Source: Bacteroidales bacterium | GTDB taxonomy: Bacteria > Bacteroidota > Bacteroidia > Bacteroidales > VadinHA17 | Assembly: GCA_029210565.1 (NCBI GenBank) | Contig: JARGFQ010000005.1 | Span: 66,317-100,947, forward strand | Direction: 5' to 3' | DNA length: 34,631 bases | In this document: positions 34,480 to 34,631 of the stretch, piece by piece | Layout of the letters: every line of letters begins with the position of its first letter | How positions within the stretch are numbered: the stretch's first letter is position 1 | Made by a program: the position numbers and the translations under genes | The notes under the pieces: model-generated | What the model was told of the DNA's origin: nothing | Databases searched by the model: none | What the model saw: the letters and a program-made list of their open reading frames with translations, nothing else

Positions 34480-34563
34480 TACCCGGAGTGGGAATCGAAC
34501 CCACACAGCATCGCTGCCACTGGTGTTTGAGACCAGCGCGTCTACCAATTCCGCCATCCGGGC
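34480..34563 (-). tRNA. tRNA-Leu (anticodon CAA)
   Basis: Read on the minus strand, the 84-nt gene has a 7-bp acceptor stem (GCCCGGA with TCCGGGT, ending in a G-T pair) and discriminator A. The D-arm contains GGTAGACGC. The anticodon stem CTGGT/ACCAG encloses a CAA anticodon (34529-34527). The long variable arm is typical of Leu, and the T-arm has GGTTCGATTCC. CCA is not encoded. The AT-rich 68 bp upstream to the window edge contains only a weak -7-like element (TACTTTAC). Confidence 0.95.
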
Positions 34564-34631
34564 ATAATTATCATAATTTATTAATGTAAAGTATATTCTG
34601 TTTCAATCAACAATCTGTTTACTCAACTCAT

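Overview
The window looks like a chromosomal segment of a Bacteroidota bacterium, probably of the Bacteroidales/Marinilabiliales type. Evidence: a gliding/type IX secretion (T9SS) pair (SprB-repeat adhesin plus PorP/SprF-like protein), a three-gene sdhCAB complex with a single five-helix cytochrome b subunit, an alpha2-type glycyl-tRNA synthetase, and upstream regions matching the Bacteroidota promoter form TTTG-N19/20-TAnnTTTG. No phage, integrase, insertion sequence, rRNA gene or CRISPR array was seen.

Layout. 1-5.0 kb: the 3' part of a giant T9SS-exported adhesin (open at the left edge), then its PorP/SprF-like partner. 4.9-11.2 kb: envelope and glycan genes (a SAM methyltransferase and a YfhO-type membrane protein on the minus strand, a Wzx-like flippase on the plus strand, a GT4 glycosyltransferase on the minus strand). 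11.2-18.7 kb: housekeeping genes (glyQS, nadB, a CPBP protease, a TTG-started dihydrouridine synthase, a conserved Bacteroidota protein of unknown function, and aminopeptidase P). 18.8-18.9 kb: three exact-length 42-bp palindromic repeats between convergent genes. 18.9-22.2 kb: sdhCAB. 22.3-27.0 kb: an alpha/beta hydrolase, a PhzF / dCMP deaminase / S41 protease cluster, and an MBL-fold hydrolase. 27.1-34.4 kb: accessory-looking genes (an orphan lipoprotein, an apparently shortened DUF5009-like membrane protein, a secreted PPP-type phosphatase, a DUF4956 membrane protein, a CotH-like secreted protein with an SdiA-regulated-like propeller lipoprotein, and a class C beta-lactamase-fold hydrolase). 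The window closes with a minus-strand tRNA-Leu(CAA) and its terminator.

The genes are tightly packed. Several convergent pairs overlap or abut at their 3' ends (59 bp, 6 bp, 42 bp and 0 bp), and same-strand neighbours often overlap by a few bases. The least ordinary parts are the 42-bp repeat array at the pepP/sdhB junction, the DUF4956/CotH-like/SdiA-like group (which resembles polyphosphate-polymerase gene neighbourhoods but has no polymerase in view), the shortened DUF5009-like gene, and a methyltransferase whose 3' end runs into the antisense of porP. I see nothing that clearly amounts to a new defence or mobile system.
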